The notes: generated from the letters alone by a model not told the origin. Counted from the first letter of the stretch, positions 9,740 to 23,564 are shown. The stretch: DNA of 64,000 nt from Dermatemys mawii (GCA_007922305.1 ML677351.1:16583119-16647118), one strand, 5' to 3'. Numbers and translations are program-made.

Positions 9740-10470
9740 CAGGATGTCTGGGCAGGGTTGTACTCAGCCCAAGGTCACCCTTCTTCAGATCCCATCTAAT
9801 TCTGCAGTATCTTCTTTGAGATGGAGTGCCCAGTACTGCACAGAGTTTTCCAGGTGAGACAAAACTGTTAATTTTTATGTAGGATGTTATAATCATAGGA
9901 CTAGAATGGACTTCAAGAGGTCCTCTAGTCTAGTCCCCTCATCGCAGGACTAAGTACTAACTGGACCATCTCTGACAGGTGTTTGTCTAACCTGTTTTTA
10001 AAAATCTCCAATGATGTAGATTCCAGAACCTAGTCTAATATTCTCCAACCCCTTCTTTATGCATTCTAACAGCTTATTTGTTCTTGTTTGTTTGACTGTA
10101 ACTACACATTGAGTGAAGGTTCTTTTGAAACTACCCATGTCAACACATAGGTCCTTTCTTGAGTTGATAACCCTGTAAGATGCATGAGTAGTTCATTTCC
10201 CTCTCCTTCAATATATGTATTAATTTGCATTGACACTGAACTTCATTTAACATTATGTAGTTTAGCTTGTTTAGGGTTTTCTGAAATACCTCATAGTCCT
10301 TGCTCCTGCTGGCCAAATTAAAGACCTTTGTGTAATCTGCAAACTTTGTTACTTCAATACTCACCCCTCCACACACACACAATCGCTTCCCAGATTTTTA
10401 AACACAGGATCTAATATAGCACCTCAGGGCACCCAACTGGTAATCTTCTACCATGGTGAAAATTTTATAT
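9740..10470 (-). mobile_element. Old CR1 LINE 3' region, interrupted
   Basis: On the minus strand this reads as the degenerate end of CR1 ORF2. Recognisable phrases lie at about 9800-9875 (counterpart of 'inside the trial, forms that read ...gagatggagtgcccagtactgcac' on the plus strand), 10030-10180 and 10300-10450 (atctgcaaactttgttac and cctcagggcaccc). All match the familiar antisense CR1 sequence of sauropsids. The 80-codon reverse frame at 10140-10382 is a decayed piece of the reverse transcriptase reading frame. A younger CR1 3' end appears to sit inside it at about 9888-10020. Confidence 0.65.
9888..10020 (-). mobile_element. Younger CR1 3' end nested in an older CR1
   Basis: The sequence starts ataatcataggactagaatgg and continues with ggtcctctagtctagtccc and aggtgtttgtctaacctg, the complement of the typical CR1 3' terminus. 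Sequence on either side continues the older CR1 copy, so this 5'-truncated end seems to have landed inside it. No target duplication was established. Confidence 0.6.
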
Positions 10471-10827
10471 CGCAGGCTGAGCTGGACTCTGACTTTTTCC
10501 TGCTTTGGGGGCTACTTAGCAGATAGGCCTAATGCAAAATAGGGAAAATACGGGTGGTCTTCAGAGAGATGCTTGTTTTTGCTGGCAGACTGTGACATGA
10601 CTGTAATATGTGGATCTGTGGCCTTGCAATTTTCTCCACCACACTTCTCTGTGCTTTCACTGAACTAGCCTGTTAGCCCACATCCATTCATGTCACCTGT
10701 CTTGAGGCTGAAAAATGCTAAGCTTTATACTTTACGCAGTTGTACAAAAGAATCGAACACCATACATCCAGTCTCTTCTAGAGGCAGGATTTTTGGTTTA
10801 GTTCCAACAGCAGCAGCATTTGTTTAG

Positions 10828-11172
10828 GGAGCAGGTTTAAAATAAAGAAAAGGAAGTACTAATTCACACAACGTACAGTCAACTGTGGGACTTGTTGCCA
10901 GGGGATGTTGTGAAGGCCAAAACTATGACGGGGTTCAAAAAAGAATTAGTAAAAATCATGCAGGATAGGTCTATTAGTCGAAATAGTCAGGGATGCAATC
11001 CCATGCTCTGGGTGTCCCTGGCCTCTGACTGCCAGAAGCTGGGAGCGGATGCCAAGGAATAGATCACTTGATGATTACCTGTTCTGTTCATTCCCTCTGA
11101 AGCACCTACCCCTGGCCATTGCCAGAACACAGGATACTGGGCTAGACCCAGTATGGCCATTCTTATGTTGCT
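10828..11172 (+). mobile_element. CR1 LINE 3' end, plus strand
   Basis: The copy starts near gcaggtttaaaataaag and runs through a reading-frame tail (ttcacacaacg, tgttgccaggggatgttgtg, gggttcaaaaaagaatt) to the terminus gacccagtatggccattcttatgtt. It is about 345 bp long and 5'-truncated. It aligns by eye with the longer and better preserved copy at 43785-44280. The 64-codon frame at 11049-11243 is not a gene. Confidence 0.8.
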
Positions 11173-11174
11173 AT

Positions 11175-14100
11175 ATAGCTGTCTTTCCTATTTTAATCTG
11201 TGTATCAGGTACAAATGATTGCACCCTGTACTGTGTTCTATAGAGGGGATAGGACACAACTTCTAGTCAGTGAGATCTTTAAAGCTGTCATTCTAGGTCT
11301 TCCCATGGAAGTACCATTGCTCACAAAGCATTACAAAATTCACTGCAGGGAGCACTTCTGATCTGGCAAGGAAATGTTTAGATGATTTAGTGTCTCTTTT
11401 CCACATCATTTCCATATAATACTATGGAACAACCACTGAAACTTGTCACAAGGACCTAAAACAGACTTAGTGTTGTGATTACAATTATGCCTGAACCACA
11501 TCAAAACAGTGGAAGAGGTAATAGGCTAACCCAGCAGTGGATGGAGAGGTCATTAGGAGCATTTAATTGTCTTTAACAGAAAGATATGGTTCGAATGAAT
11601 CTAACGTTCTGCAGGAATTTGTCAGGGTGTTTTTGTTTTTGAAAAATATATGTACAGAAACTTCTACCAATCTGTGACCATGCTATTTATTCCACCACAA
11701 ACTATACAGAAAGCAAGACAAGAGTATGGTCAAAGTATGATTCATGAGTATGATTTGCTGGAATAATTCCTCACTCTTCAGTTGCCATTTTCAACAGAAG
11801 TTCTTTGTCAATGTTGAAGACCATCAAATCTCATGGATTTGTTTAATGTGCATTATCTTAAGGGGAAATGTGTGGTTTATTAGGCTAAGAAATAAGTAAA
11901 AGACTTAAAGAAACCTGGGCTATATATATTCATAGAAGACAAAAAGTAAAATTCAAGGTGTACTCTGGACCACCTTCTACAATCTGTGTCATTGTGGAGC
12001 CTCACTAAAGTCTTAACATAACTTGCAGGATCGTAAACTAGAAACCCTGCAGGATGGAGCAGGGTTTCAGTGGTTGACCTTTGTTAAGCAGAGGTGGTCT
12101 GTTGTGCTGTGCATTGTATTTTCTTATTTGATGCTCTTTCGTTATGTGAATAAATGCTCATTAGGAATGTAAGAGAACTTGGCAAACTTGAGATATTTGT
12201 GGTCTTCACAGGTGCAAAGCCATTCAATAACCATAGATGTTTGTAACTTCCCTAAGGATTTCATTCCTGTTTTCATGAACATAACATTTGTTTTCATCCA
12301 CTCAGTTTTATTCTTACCTAATTCTGAACCTAAAGGTTTAGTAAGAAGGGCACTAGCCATAGTAATTTTTATTCTGATACGCAAAAGGTGTTTCTGGTTT
12401 GCATTTTACCTCCAGTTATGCTCTGAAATTGATAATGTACAAAGCCCGGTGATATTATTACATTTTGACACTGAATGACCAGATAATGACTTGTCAGAGT
12501 TCATTTATGTTTCTGAATGTTTGGCAAAGACTGACAGCTGCACAGAGTTTATAATTCAGTGATGCATTATCTCTATGAAATGAAATAGCTTCCCCAGGAA
12601 AATATATGCAAAATTAAATCTTGGGGTTCCAGAAAAGGTTTTTACTAATTCAGAAAATGAGTGTGTGCAAAATAAGAGCATTAATTTTATAAGTTAGATA
12701 ATGCCCAAGGAAAGGAGATATAATGACTTGCCACCTTTGAGCTAAAAAAGAATTCTGGATTAGCATCAGGGTTCAGCAACTGGAAATCTTTTCTTCTTCA
12801 GAATGGAAGGAAAAGGAAGATATTACCATCATCCATACTTCAGTCCATAGTGCACACCAAGAATATCAACAATATGCTTCCAATACATGTGATCCACGTA
12901 AGCTACTGTACCAGTATGCCGTGATGTTCCAGTAAGATAATATGAGAGCAGAAAAACAATCAAAACAAAAGAAACACATCTGAGAAATTGAAGTAATATT
13001 CATTGACAAACCCTTCTCAAAGAATTTACAGCTGATATTTCTCAGTGTGCTGTGGCTATGATGTGCCACTCCAAAGCAGCCCTGCAAGTGATAGTTCTGG
13101 CCACTGAATTAGTTTTCCTGGACACCTACCAGATGCTGATGTAGGTCATATGACCAGAAAGAAAGAGAAGAGGGATGTGGTCTGGATTTCCATATATCTG
13201 TCTAACCCCAGAGGGCATAGGCAGCTGATTCAGATGAGAGCAGACTTGAAATTGCTCTGACAGTAGAGAACCAGCCAGGTGCCTGGTGGCCTCTGAATTG
13301 GGGAGGCACAACGTTTTTTTTTTGGTGCATTTTGGTTGAGCAGAATGAGGAAGCTTGTTTTGCCTGTGTCAGAGTATTGTTGTGTCTATTTGTATAAAGG
13401 ACTCAGTCATCAAGTCTGTCAGTCTATCATCTTTTGGCCAGCACTAGATACATGTTTTGGGGTTTTTTTTCAAAATGGAAGAGGATTTCTGGTTACAAAT
13501 AAAACACAATTGAAAATTTGTAGGTGCATGTTTTTCTATTTTTAGCTATTATCTGGAAAACTGCAATATGAGAGCACTTATATTACTATGGCTCCGATTA
13601 CTGGATTTTCATCCCCAACTATATTAATTTGCAAGAAGATTTTTTTAATGTCTGTTCATCAGTTCAATTCATGAAGGACATAATAAGACATACAGAAAAT
13701 TAGAGCTGTGGAGATAGCAAACTCTCCCTCCCCTCCCACCACCACCTAGATACTATGTAATTAGAAATGCTCATTTAGTGGATCAGCTCTCAATTATCCA
13801 GTAAGTGCAAGTGTTTGAGTGAGAGATGGTCCCTTGTCTAATGTGACTGAACATAATTTAACTTACAGAGTACATGATGAGATGTTAGCAACTGAAAGCA
13901 AACTGACAGATGACATTTCATACTCAGAAGCACAATTTATGTAAAACTTGATGTGTGCAGTCAGGTGTTTATTGAAACTAAGTTAGTAGATAAAATCAAA
14001 AAGAAATAATGCTAAATAACCTCTCTGTATGGATTATTTCTGGGGATGTCCTACATCGCCAGTATCAGAGCTTCAGTTTCTTATAAGGAGGTTTTGTTAT

Positions 14101-14235
14101 GCAATTTATGAAGTTTATTTTCTATAAGAAATAGGAGGGATAAGATTTATGTTGGTGATACGTAGGTACATATCAGGATTCAGTTGTTGTTGGTCTTGTG
14201 TTATCATCATATAACACCATCTTGCACTTCTTTGA
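11175..14235. other. Unannotated AT-rich stretch
   Basis: No gene, repeat family or RNA could be supported. Overlapping frames of 80-99 codons at 12142-12478 sit on opposite strands and look like chance frames. T-tracts of 8-10 bases occur at about 13314 and 13462. Confidence 0.45.
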
Positions 14236-14239
14236 CAAT

Positions 14240-14470
14240 TTCTGTCCATGGTTCTTAAAGTGCTTTATAAATTAATAGATTGCATTAATGGATGTTCTAA
14301 GGGCCCAATCAGATGTCTTTTTAAGTCAATGAGAATCTTCAATGGGTATTGGATCAGGCTCGAAACCACTTGGTCAGGGTCACAAAAGATATCCTTTGGC
14401 AGAATTAGAATCCAGGGCTCCTGACTCTGAGTCATGTGCTTCAATCAAAAGACAAAGCTTGTACCTATTT
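14240..14470 (-). repeat. CORE/MIR-type SINE relic
   Basis: The right part contains ggtcagggtcacaaaagat, agaattagaatccaggg and ctcctgactctgagtcatg, which is the complement of the tRNA-related head and core of MIR-like SINEs. The left part has aaagtgctttataaatta, matching the tail. It is strongly diverged, as expected for an ancient amniote SINE. Confidence 0.5.
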
Positions 14471-14639
14471 TGTTACTAGCTTATTTAATTTAGTACAGAG
14501 ATAGAGAAAAGCAATTCCGAAACAGTGATCCATGGGATCTCTGTATCTACAGAGTTTTTAATGGTGGTCTGTGGAGAGCTGATATGGCAGGGGGCTGGCA
14601 TTGCCTACTCATCTCCAGCTCCTTCTATTGGTTCTAAGG

Positions 14640-15175
14640 CAGTAGTTATCAACCAGAGATGCACATACCCCAGGCGTACGCTAAGGTCAGACAGGGAGTA
14701 TTCAACTCATCTAGATCAGTGCTTCTCAACCTGAAGGTTGCAGACCCCAAGAGGATTGTGGGATGGGTTTAGGGGGGTTGCAAGTGCAGGGTTGGCATTG
14801 AGGGTGGGAAGCAGAGCATTTGCCCCGGGCGCCATTCTTCAGGGGACCCCGCAAAACTAAGTTCCATGCTTTAGCTCTGGATGGTGGGGCTCCAGCTTCA
14901 GACAAGGCTCATAAGTGAAAAACAGGTTCAGGTATCATACTAAAATGTAAGTACAATATTTATATTCCAATGTATTTATTTTTAATCGTACGATAAAAAT
15001 GAAAAAGTAAGCAATTTTTCAGTAATAGCATTGTGACACACTTGTATTTTGTATTTTTATGTACGATTTCATAAGCAAGTTTTTGTAAGTTTTTAAGTGA
15101 GGTAAAACTTGCCGTACTCAAGAAAAATCAGACTCCAGAAAGGGGTACAGTAATCTGGAAGGTTGAGAACTCTTG
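14640..15175 (+). mobile_element. hAT element with CAGTnGTTnTCAACC ends, interrupted
   Basis: Left end cagtagttatcaacc and right end ggttgagaactcttg are inverted repeats with few mismatches. The interior after 14925 (tgtaagtacaatatttatattcc, agtaagcaatttttcag, gaaaggggtacagtaat) is familiar from turtle hAT MITEs. The flanking 8-mers ttctaagg and cattaggg match only partly, so the insertion is old. A second hAT end interrupts it at 14717. Confidence 0.65.
14717..14925 (+). mobile_element. Second hAT fragment nested in the 14640-15175 element
   Basis: A fresh hAT terminus, cagtgcttctcaacctgaagg, starts directly after the host-element phrase aactcatctagat. It is followed by gttgcagaccccaagaggattgtg and a GC-richer block, and host-element sequence resumes at about 14925. 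No right-hand terminus was identified, so this copy is truncated or rearranged. Confidence 0.5.
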
Positions 15176-15179
15176 CATT

Positions 15180-18100
15180 AGGGTGTGCCTAGGACTGGTC
15201 CTCTGTGTGATATAAATATTGCATGTTTCACCCCTACAAAGAAATGTGCACCTTTCACTTCAGGAGGTATTGACGGTTTTCATGAATATTCAAAATATGT
15301 ATCTGAATATGGTTTCAGAATGAACTCTCTTCTGGAATAAAAGGTACAGTGCATGAAAGGGAGCAAAGCTCAGTGGTTGTGATATAATTTAAACACAATG
15401 ACCAGGAATTAAACATGGTCACCTCCCTAGTCCTCTTTATTGCATAGACAAAGTCTTTTTAAAAGTTATACTTTTTTCTTTTAGACCTTTTGTTCTGCTA
15501 AAGCTGGTAGTATTAATGTAGACTAATTAAGCATTTTATACTGATCATTAGCTTTCAGTTTAGACAGATTAATTTTCTCCAAGCGCCTTTCAAATCTATA
15601 TAAAGAGTAATAAGTAATAGTGCTTACTCAAACACTTAAACAACAAACCAGCTCTCTCTTGAAATGTGATGTTGGTCTCAACAATTTTTTTTTTAATTAC
15701 AAAACACTTTAAAAAAAAGACAAAACACTTAAAAAAAGACATATTTTATCCTTGTTCACTGCATTTTTACTGTCTAGTATTCAGTGTGCTCTCAGACTTT
15801 GGAAAGTATTATTCTATACAATGGAATACAGCTGCAAAATGAGGGCACAGACTTCTGCTGTTTCTGTTTGAAAATTTGGATGAATTATTTTTGACCATTT
15901 AATTTTCTTAAAAACCTTTTGTGTGTGTGTGGAGGGGGAGGGTTAAGTTTTTTTTTTTTCCCATCCCCTATGTAAATTCTTCCTTGGTGGTGGAGCACCT
16001 GTTGAGGTATAATGATATTGATATTACTGATAACTAACCCCGTTGACTTTACAAAAGTATGCGTTGTTGTTCCATGTACATCAGTGGCAATGAATTGAAA
16101 ATGGAGCTCGATGCAAAATTTTAAAAAAATGTTAAGAATTTAATTGCTTTTTCTATGCATGGTGTATCTATTAGATATTAGCAGATAATTATTCAAAATT
16201 TGTTGCAAATTTTTTAAAGCAGTATGGTTTGATTGCAATTTGTAAGTATTTTGTCTGCAAGTATCTAATACTTGTTCAAAGTTTGGGGTTGGTTGTACCT
16301 AGCTAGTCAAGTAAATCACCTGACATTGTTTCTTTGACCTGACTGTATGTGCACTTAAGCACTTCCACAAATTGCTGGCATGCACAAATTTAAAATTTGG
16401 ACTCCACAAATATTTGTGAAATATTGCTTCCCTTGAGCATTCACACCAGTAAAATTCATTTAGATGAATATCCATAAAAAGTGATGACTTGAAGTATGTG
16501 TGAGTCCATTTAAGAATTCAGCTGAGTTATTGGAACAGAATATTGCAAATAAACAAATTTCTGTGAACACTGAAGATTTGGTTGGATGATCATTGTGCAA
16601 ACCAGGAGCAATTCTTCCTTCTTCTTCAAGTTTTTCAGTGGTTAGTCACCAATAAATCAAACACATGATTTACTAAGAAATCAGCAAGGCAAATGCCAAA
16701 GCACTGTAACCTGCTTGCGTAGTGAGTGCCACCTAGATCAGTCTATACCTAGATCCTTGAAGATGCCTGACTGGATGTGCAGTCAGATGTTGCACATTTG
16801 GATGTTGATGAAACATCTTCTGCATCATTTTGTTGCTTTCATTGTACTTTTTTGCACTGACCACGAACTTCATGGTGTAGGCCATGATTCTGAGTGATGC
16901 ACCCACCCCTGAGGAGGTAAACTGTAAACCAGAAGGCTCACACTGTCGCGGGGACTCTGGGCAATGCGCAAAAAGTACTGGGAAGGCTTGGAGAAGATGG
17001 CACTAATTTCAGCAGTGTCAGACAGGAGGTTTGTACCTGGAGTGCATGCCTAGAGGCCCAAATCCACGGAAAGTACCTAAATTCTGCTCAAATACAGCAA
17101 GCTAAGGGTATGTGGGATTCTGCATTTGGACCCCCTCACAGCAGGATGAGTGTCCAACAGGAGGAACTCAACCAGCTCTGTGACAGAGCTTTTGTATGCA
17201 TTAACTCTGTCACAGATTCTAAAGCACATCATAACTTTTCATAGTGATAAGGTCCCATTACTTAGTGTAAATGAGAACAGAATATAGTCCACTGTCTTAA
17301 ACTTCAAAAGGAGTTAAGAGATGGGCCTAAGGAGCTAGAAATATGTCTGAGCACCCAATTTTGGAGCTTTATTTGAGCCTGGGTTTGGATTTTGATCATG
17401 CTTCCTTTCATTGTTCAGACTTCAGTTTCTGGTTTGGCACATTAAAGAGAGAAGCCCTAATTTAAGCAAAGAAAATGTTGGAAGTTGAAAGATCTATGAA
17501 TAGTAACTTTACTCAAAGATTATAGAGTAAACCTATCAAGGATAGGAGTATTGGTATGCATAGTTTAGAAAGCAGTTAGACAAGTACCTGCGCTGAAGGG
17601 GGAAAAATAGTTTGAAGTACAACTGATGAGACACGAATGGTTTCTAGTTCATCCTAAAATCCGATATTCCTGCACCTTTCATTTTGAGAATTACACCATG
17701 GGGGGGAATATCTCATTATACCAGCATTGACATGCTTTGATTACAATTTTCAAGATGTGTGACAAGTGAAAATTCTTCCACATTATTTTATATCAAGAAT
17801 CTGCAGGGGGGTTTACATATCTTCCTTTCATAGACAAATAAACCTTACTTTACCAGAACTTCTTAATTAAGATGTTACATATTCAGTCTACAAATTAACT
17901 TGAACTCTGGACACTTTTTCTCTGATCTCTATGGTGATATGTAGTTTTCAGTTATCACAAAGCAGATCTTCATTTATGAAGAAACTTGAAACTATATGGG
18001 TTCCCCCTCTCTACTCCCATTGTTGTGAACTTTAAAGCCTAAATAGGCCCCAAAAAACCTTTATATCAGATTATCCCTGAACTTGGTCAAGTTTAGGTCT

Positions 18101-21100
18101 GAACCTCTATTTAGCCACTCTGGCTCACCTTAACTTTTCTATTACATTAGTAAAGACCCTGACCCAGCAAAACACTTCAGCCTGTGCTGAAGAGCATTAT
18201 GTTGTTTCTCAAAATAAAGAAAATATAAGTCTCTTCTGTCATGTATCAACCCTATTAACCCTCACATTTTCTACTGCAGTCCACAGTTCATGGTCAGCTA
18301 TGAGCTTTCATGGTCAGGCAGTCCTGGTGGCTTATTTTGACTCCAACTGGGGTAGTTCCCTCAGAGCAGCCATGAAATGCCAGTTCAGGGATTTCCTGAC
18401 CATATCACTACTCTGTTCCATATGGCAACCCAGAGAATAATAAGGTTCATGGGAATAACAGTATGATGTTTTACAAAGCATATTCATTGAGCAGAAGCCC
18501 TAATACAGGGATATTTTCCCTTCCTGTCTCAAAGTCAGTCATTCAACTGGGAGGAAATGTGAAGGGAGCAAAGCACAAAATATGGTGCCCTGAGTTGAAT
18601 GTGTTAATGGAGCTGTCATCCAGGGAGATGAAGAGGGGCTATGTGTTCAAAGATTTCTCATCCATCAAACACCAATAACTAGGGATGAAGGGGCTCAAAT
18701 CAGACTTCTAATCGTCAGTGCTAACACTAACCCTTCAACAGCTCTAAAAACTTAAAATATTGGTTGTAAAATATTATATGTATATATTAGTTTAACGTAA
18801 AAGTCAAAATGATACTATCAAAACAAAAATTTAGTCATTATCAAAATGAAAAGTTTTGACTTATTACCATCAAAATGTCATTATAATAAACACTACCCCA
18901 CAAAACATTTTGATTACAACATTATGATTTGCTGTTTTTGTTTGTTTGTTTACTGAAAACTGTTTCACTGAAAAACTTTTGACCTGCTCTTGTCGTTTTT
19001 CCAAATGAAAATGGGAGTGAATCTATTTCCTTAGGGTTGTCTGAGCTCACAGGGCTGAATATTTCAGGCAGGAAGCAGGCCAGATCTAGAGCAGATGTGG
19101 GGAGAGAGTGTGTGGGGCCCTTCTGTACCGGGAAGTTTTGCAAGTCCTTAGAGAGGAGATTGAAGGTTTGATGATGGAATGAGGGTTTGACTTTTCAGAG
19201 TCAACAACAAAGATGGTCTTCTGCGACTCTTGTGCCTGTGTATGCATTTTATGCTTGAGGGCATACTAAATGAAAATTAATTTAGATTAAAAGGAAGACA
19301 GATGAATGTTAAGTATATTTTGTACATTTTCTTATTTTACCTCTACTTGTTACAATGCCCAATATTCCACAACATAACAGGGTTTTTTCAGAATTTTAGC
19401 TGCTCAGGAGGACAGAGAAAATGTATATTATGAAGATGAAAAAAGAGACATGTTTGCAACTTGGTGCAAAAATGGAAGAAATATGATTTTTTTTCATAAT
19501 GTTCATAATGTCATAATGTTCACCCAAGACTTTCCAGACAACCTGGAATCAAGATGGCTATAAATCTGTCAAGTGTTCAAGAACAAACAAAACATAAAAC
19601 TGCAGGAATGACAGATTCAAATCTAACGAATGTGTAAATCTGTTGACTAGATGATGGATTTCATGAAAGAAAAGGCTGAAGAAGAAGCTGGAAGGGAAGT
19701 AGATAATAAAAGAAACCCAGTCTATCCATGAATCTGGGAAAATGAAATTAGTTTGCATTGTGTGGCTATAAAATAGAATGGAAAATTTTTAAAAAGATGC
19801 AAGAATTGTGTTCTGCTAAAAGGTTAAAACATTCTTCCACAGGATGTATCTGTAATGAATGTAAGGAGAGTTATTAAGGTCCATAGTATATAGCTGGAAA
19901 AAGAAATGTTAGGAATGTAGGCCTGGCCCTTTACCCTCTTATTGCAGGTGAATAGTTGGAAAAATTGCTGTTAGAGAGTCTTAGGGTGGGTTGTGTAGCT
20001 TTCAACGAAGAATTTGACTGGAGCCAATACAATATTTATGCAGGGGTTTTTATTTTATTTTATTTTATTTTTATGGCTATAATGGAAAGGCTGAATGTGG
20101 CCTGAGGTATGAAGCTAATCAATCCCATTTAAATTACATTCATGAAGTGTACTTCCAATTAAAGCATAATCGGGGTACAATTAAAAATGTGAACTGTTTT
20201 CAGCTCTCCTAGATAAAATTAAAAAGGGCCAGCAATACACTTGCACATGTAGCAGTACTAGGCACAGAGGGAAAGGGAGAAAAGTTTCCTCTGTGAGGCT
20301 GCTACTCTACTCTTCTGTGCAGATAGGCTGGAATGCTCTGCCTCCCCTCACACTTGTTAGTAAAGCTGAACTGATGTGATGGGGAAACCAGTCTGCCCTA
20401 AAGCTGTACCTACATTCATGCCACCATAATCCCACTTTCTTGCAAAATATTTGGCAATTTCCACTTACACTTTTCAGTACTTTCCCTCAGAAGGAGAGGT
20501 GACATTTTCCACATATGAAAAAACAAACAAGCCTGTTTTACCAGCATAAAACTGAATATTTTGTCTGGAACAAATATGTAAAGAGTTGCTACTGTGCTGT
20601 GGTGAAATCATGCTGCTGTTGTAATTAAAAACTGCTTATTTGCCAAAATGGTATATCTACCCTCCATAAAATATTGCAAAGCAAAAATTTTGTTTCATAT
20701 TTTCATTATTTCTCTTATGAACATCCACTGAGCCTAGTTGGACTGCACTGTTGACAAGGTTGCAAGGCTAACTACATTTCTTACTCCTCTGTGGTCTCTG
20801 AGTGCAGTCCCGCAGATGTCAGGCCTCATGCCTTTATTCTCTTAGGGTAGAGCTCAACCATTTCTCCCACTCTTAGAACCGGCCTGGGCTGTAGCATCCT
20901 GTATATTGACTAAGCTTATCTAGCATGTTCAATTTGGTTCAGGCACCTATTGTTCTTCCCTTTATGAGTCTGTGATCATTGGTAGTATCATCATATGCTC
21001 ATAGTAGCATCTGCAAATAATAGCATCTACCATACACAGTTGGCTAGGAGTCTCCGTCTCATCCTGGTGGATGATTACCCAGCCTCAGTTTGACACAATT

Positions 21101-22980
21101 TTGTCATCACCCATCTAGACTACATTCAGTGCTGCATGTCTTGGTATGAAGCCATCATCCCTTAGGAAACTCCAACCAGTACAGAATATCATCATCATAT
21201 CAGACCTGTCCTTTGGTCTCTACACTGGCTTCCCATACAATATTGAGTCAAGTTCAAGTTCTCTGCCCTTATCTTCAAAGTCTTGGTGGCCTGGGCCTAG
21301 TATATCTAAATGATTGCCTAAAGCTCCAGGATGAAGACCATGACTGACTCCACCTTTTTTGCACAAGTGAGCTTTCTATCATAAAGGTAAAGACTATCTA
21401 TGCAGGAGACAGTGAGATTTCTTAGGGCTACTCTGAGTCTGCAAAACAAGCTCACTAAGGAATATCACAAACCACCACCTCCCATTCCATATCAGGTGTA
21501 CTTCTCTGACCTTGCCCTCTCTAATATAAAAACATAGCAACATGTACATTCAACAACAACAAAAACAACAAAAACCCTCCAAAAAGCTACATTGCATGTA
21601 ATTATTCTACAGAGAGGAGGAGAGAGATAATGAGCCAAGTGTGACAGATGTTATTTACTTCCTTTAATGAACTACTGGAAAGTGCTCAGGTATTAATGAT
21701 GAGAACATAAGAACTTATACAGAATAGAAGTTTTGCTTGAGTAAAGGGGTACAGGATTTTTCTAATGGGGCCAAGAACTGATGTCTGTTGCATTTGTGAT
21801 CAGAATGTGGTGCATGTTAAAAAGAGGAAAAATTCTTAGGACTCTCTAGTTTTATATTTCTTTTCTTAAGGGAAAGAACACACAACTACATATGCAATTT
21901 TAATAGGAAGCTATTGATTTTTATTATCATTATGTACATTTATAAGTGACCCATAAATGTGACATCTAGGAACATTATGTAGTTTAAATTAAGTCATTAA
22001 TTCCAAATAAGAAGAGCCAACATAACGTGCTCTCCTGTAATACATAACTTAGAAGCGAGAGCTCTGGCCTATTGGACAGCAGCCCATGGTTTCATAGCTC
22101 AGAGTCAACTGCAAGCTTTAGCAAAGAGGTGTCCTATAGCTTTTTGAACATAGCCAGATTTATGCTTCATTGTATTCCCAGTGACAGCAAATTCCAGTGG
22201 TGTAGACTTACTTTTGAAAGTATCTCTGTGAACTTCATTCTTGGAGCAGTAAGTTACAGCATCCAGGATGAGTATAGGTTATATAGAAGGTAAGAGAAAC
22301 TCTGTCTGCAGTGTAACTTGACTTGGGCCTAGGCCATGTAGGCATTGCGTATAGGAAGTATCACCTTGAATTTTACTTGGAGTTGATTGGCTACCAGAGT
22401 AGAGATGTGAAATGCATTCATTGGCACACTTCTCTCAGAAAGTAGACAGCTGTATTGTGTACTAGCCAGATAAGCTTTCATGGTTTGTCCCACGTAACAA
22501 GAGGAATGAGGAAGATTAGATCTGCATTTCAAACATTGGAGCACAATTTATTTGCTACCTGCCAAGGCCTGGGGGGTGGGGGTGGGCATGGGTCGAGACG
22601 GGAGGGAGCATTCCTGGCTGCTGAGGCAGTCTGGAGTAGAAACACAGGATTTCTGGCTCACAAGGAGTTACAGTATTTCATAACTTATTTCCTTCTGCTT
22701 TAGAAGGAAACACATTTTTAAAAAAAATTTCTCATGAATTGGAAATACCCCTCAATGGTTGCTTTGGAAATACTGACACATGAAATATGCTCCCCAGTAC
22801 CCGCAGTTGCTGACTGAAATGTATGTTCTTGTCATTTTAATTGATGCTAGAAGCAGCTCAGGGAGCCAGCTGTCCTGAGAATCTGGAAGTCCTGAGGTCC
22901 CCAGTCTGGATTTCTCTTCATGGTAGGGTTGCCCCAGAGCTGAAGTCCCTGGAAGTCCTCTCCAGAATCTCTTTGCTTTG
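15180..22980. other. Long unannotated AT-rich stretch
   Basis: No gene could be supported in these 7.8 kb. Small features seen: a short direct repeat of acaaaacacttaaaaaaagac at 15700-15741, repeated cataatgttcataatgt phrases at 19494-19521, a (TTTTA)n run at 20047-20073 and a (CAA)n-like run at 21551-21573. A diverged sequence at 18790-19010 with runs such as tactgaaaactgtttcactgaaaaac may belong to an AT-rich palindromic repeat also seen near 57.2 kb. Frames here are under 75 codons and match nothing I know. Confidence 0.45.
20047..20073. repeat. (TTTTA)n microsatellite
   Basis: About five consecutive TTTTA units are visible with no interruption. Confidence 0.9.
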
Positions 22981-22984
22981 TGGC

Positions 22985-23345
22985 AGGAAGCACAGGCCAT
23001 GCCTCTTCCCACCCCTGCTCTGCTGCAGGCCCCTCCTCACCTTTTCTCCCCAGCCCCAAACACTGCCCACTTATTCCCACCCCTGCTCTGCCCCATGCTA
23101 CCCTTGCTGTGCTCCACTACACTCCTTCTCCTGCTTCACCCCCACCCCACCTTATTCCATCCAGTTCTGTGCCCTCTCCAAAGCGCACCCTGTCCCTACT
23201 CCTTCTGCTCCCCCTAGAGCCTCCTGCACACTGTGGAACAGCTGATCACGGAAGGCGGGAGGCACTGGGATGAAGGTGGAGGAGTTGATGAGTGGATCTG
23301 CCTGCAGGTGGGAGGCACTGTTGAGGGGGAGTGAGGGAGTTGTCT
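22985..23345. repeat. GC-rich repeat fragment related to the interior of the 60.6-kb DNA element
   Basis: A pyrimidine-rich block (23040-23215) is followed by a purine-rich block containing gtggaacagctgatcac and gcctgcaggtgggaggcact. The second block resembles 61265-61365 inside the Tc1/mariner-type element (aaaacagctgattccc, gccggtgggtgggaagcact). I infer a shared repeat family with lost ends. Several frames of 77-134 codons on both strands here are low-complexity Pro- and Ser-rich by-products. Confidence 0.4.
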
Positions 23346-23564
23346 TCCATGGGTGCTAAGCCCTGGAACACTCACAGAGTTGACACTTATGGCAGGAAGG
23401 CTGGAAGTACTGAGAGCCCTGGCTTGAGCCGGGGTTCTTCGAGCTTCTGAGTTCCCTTGTGTGGTGGGCCTGGGAACCTAGACCCCGAGAGCCCTGGCTG
23501 AAGCTTCATCTTCCAGAATTTCCATGCTGTCTGCTGCAGAGCCAGAGTAGAGCACTGGTTAGAT

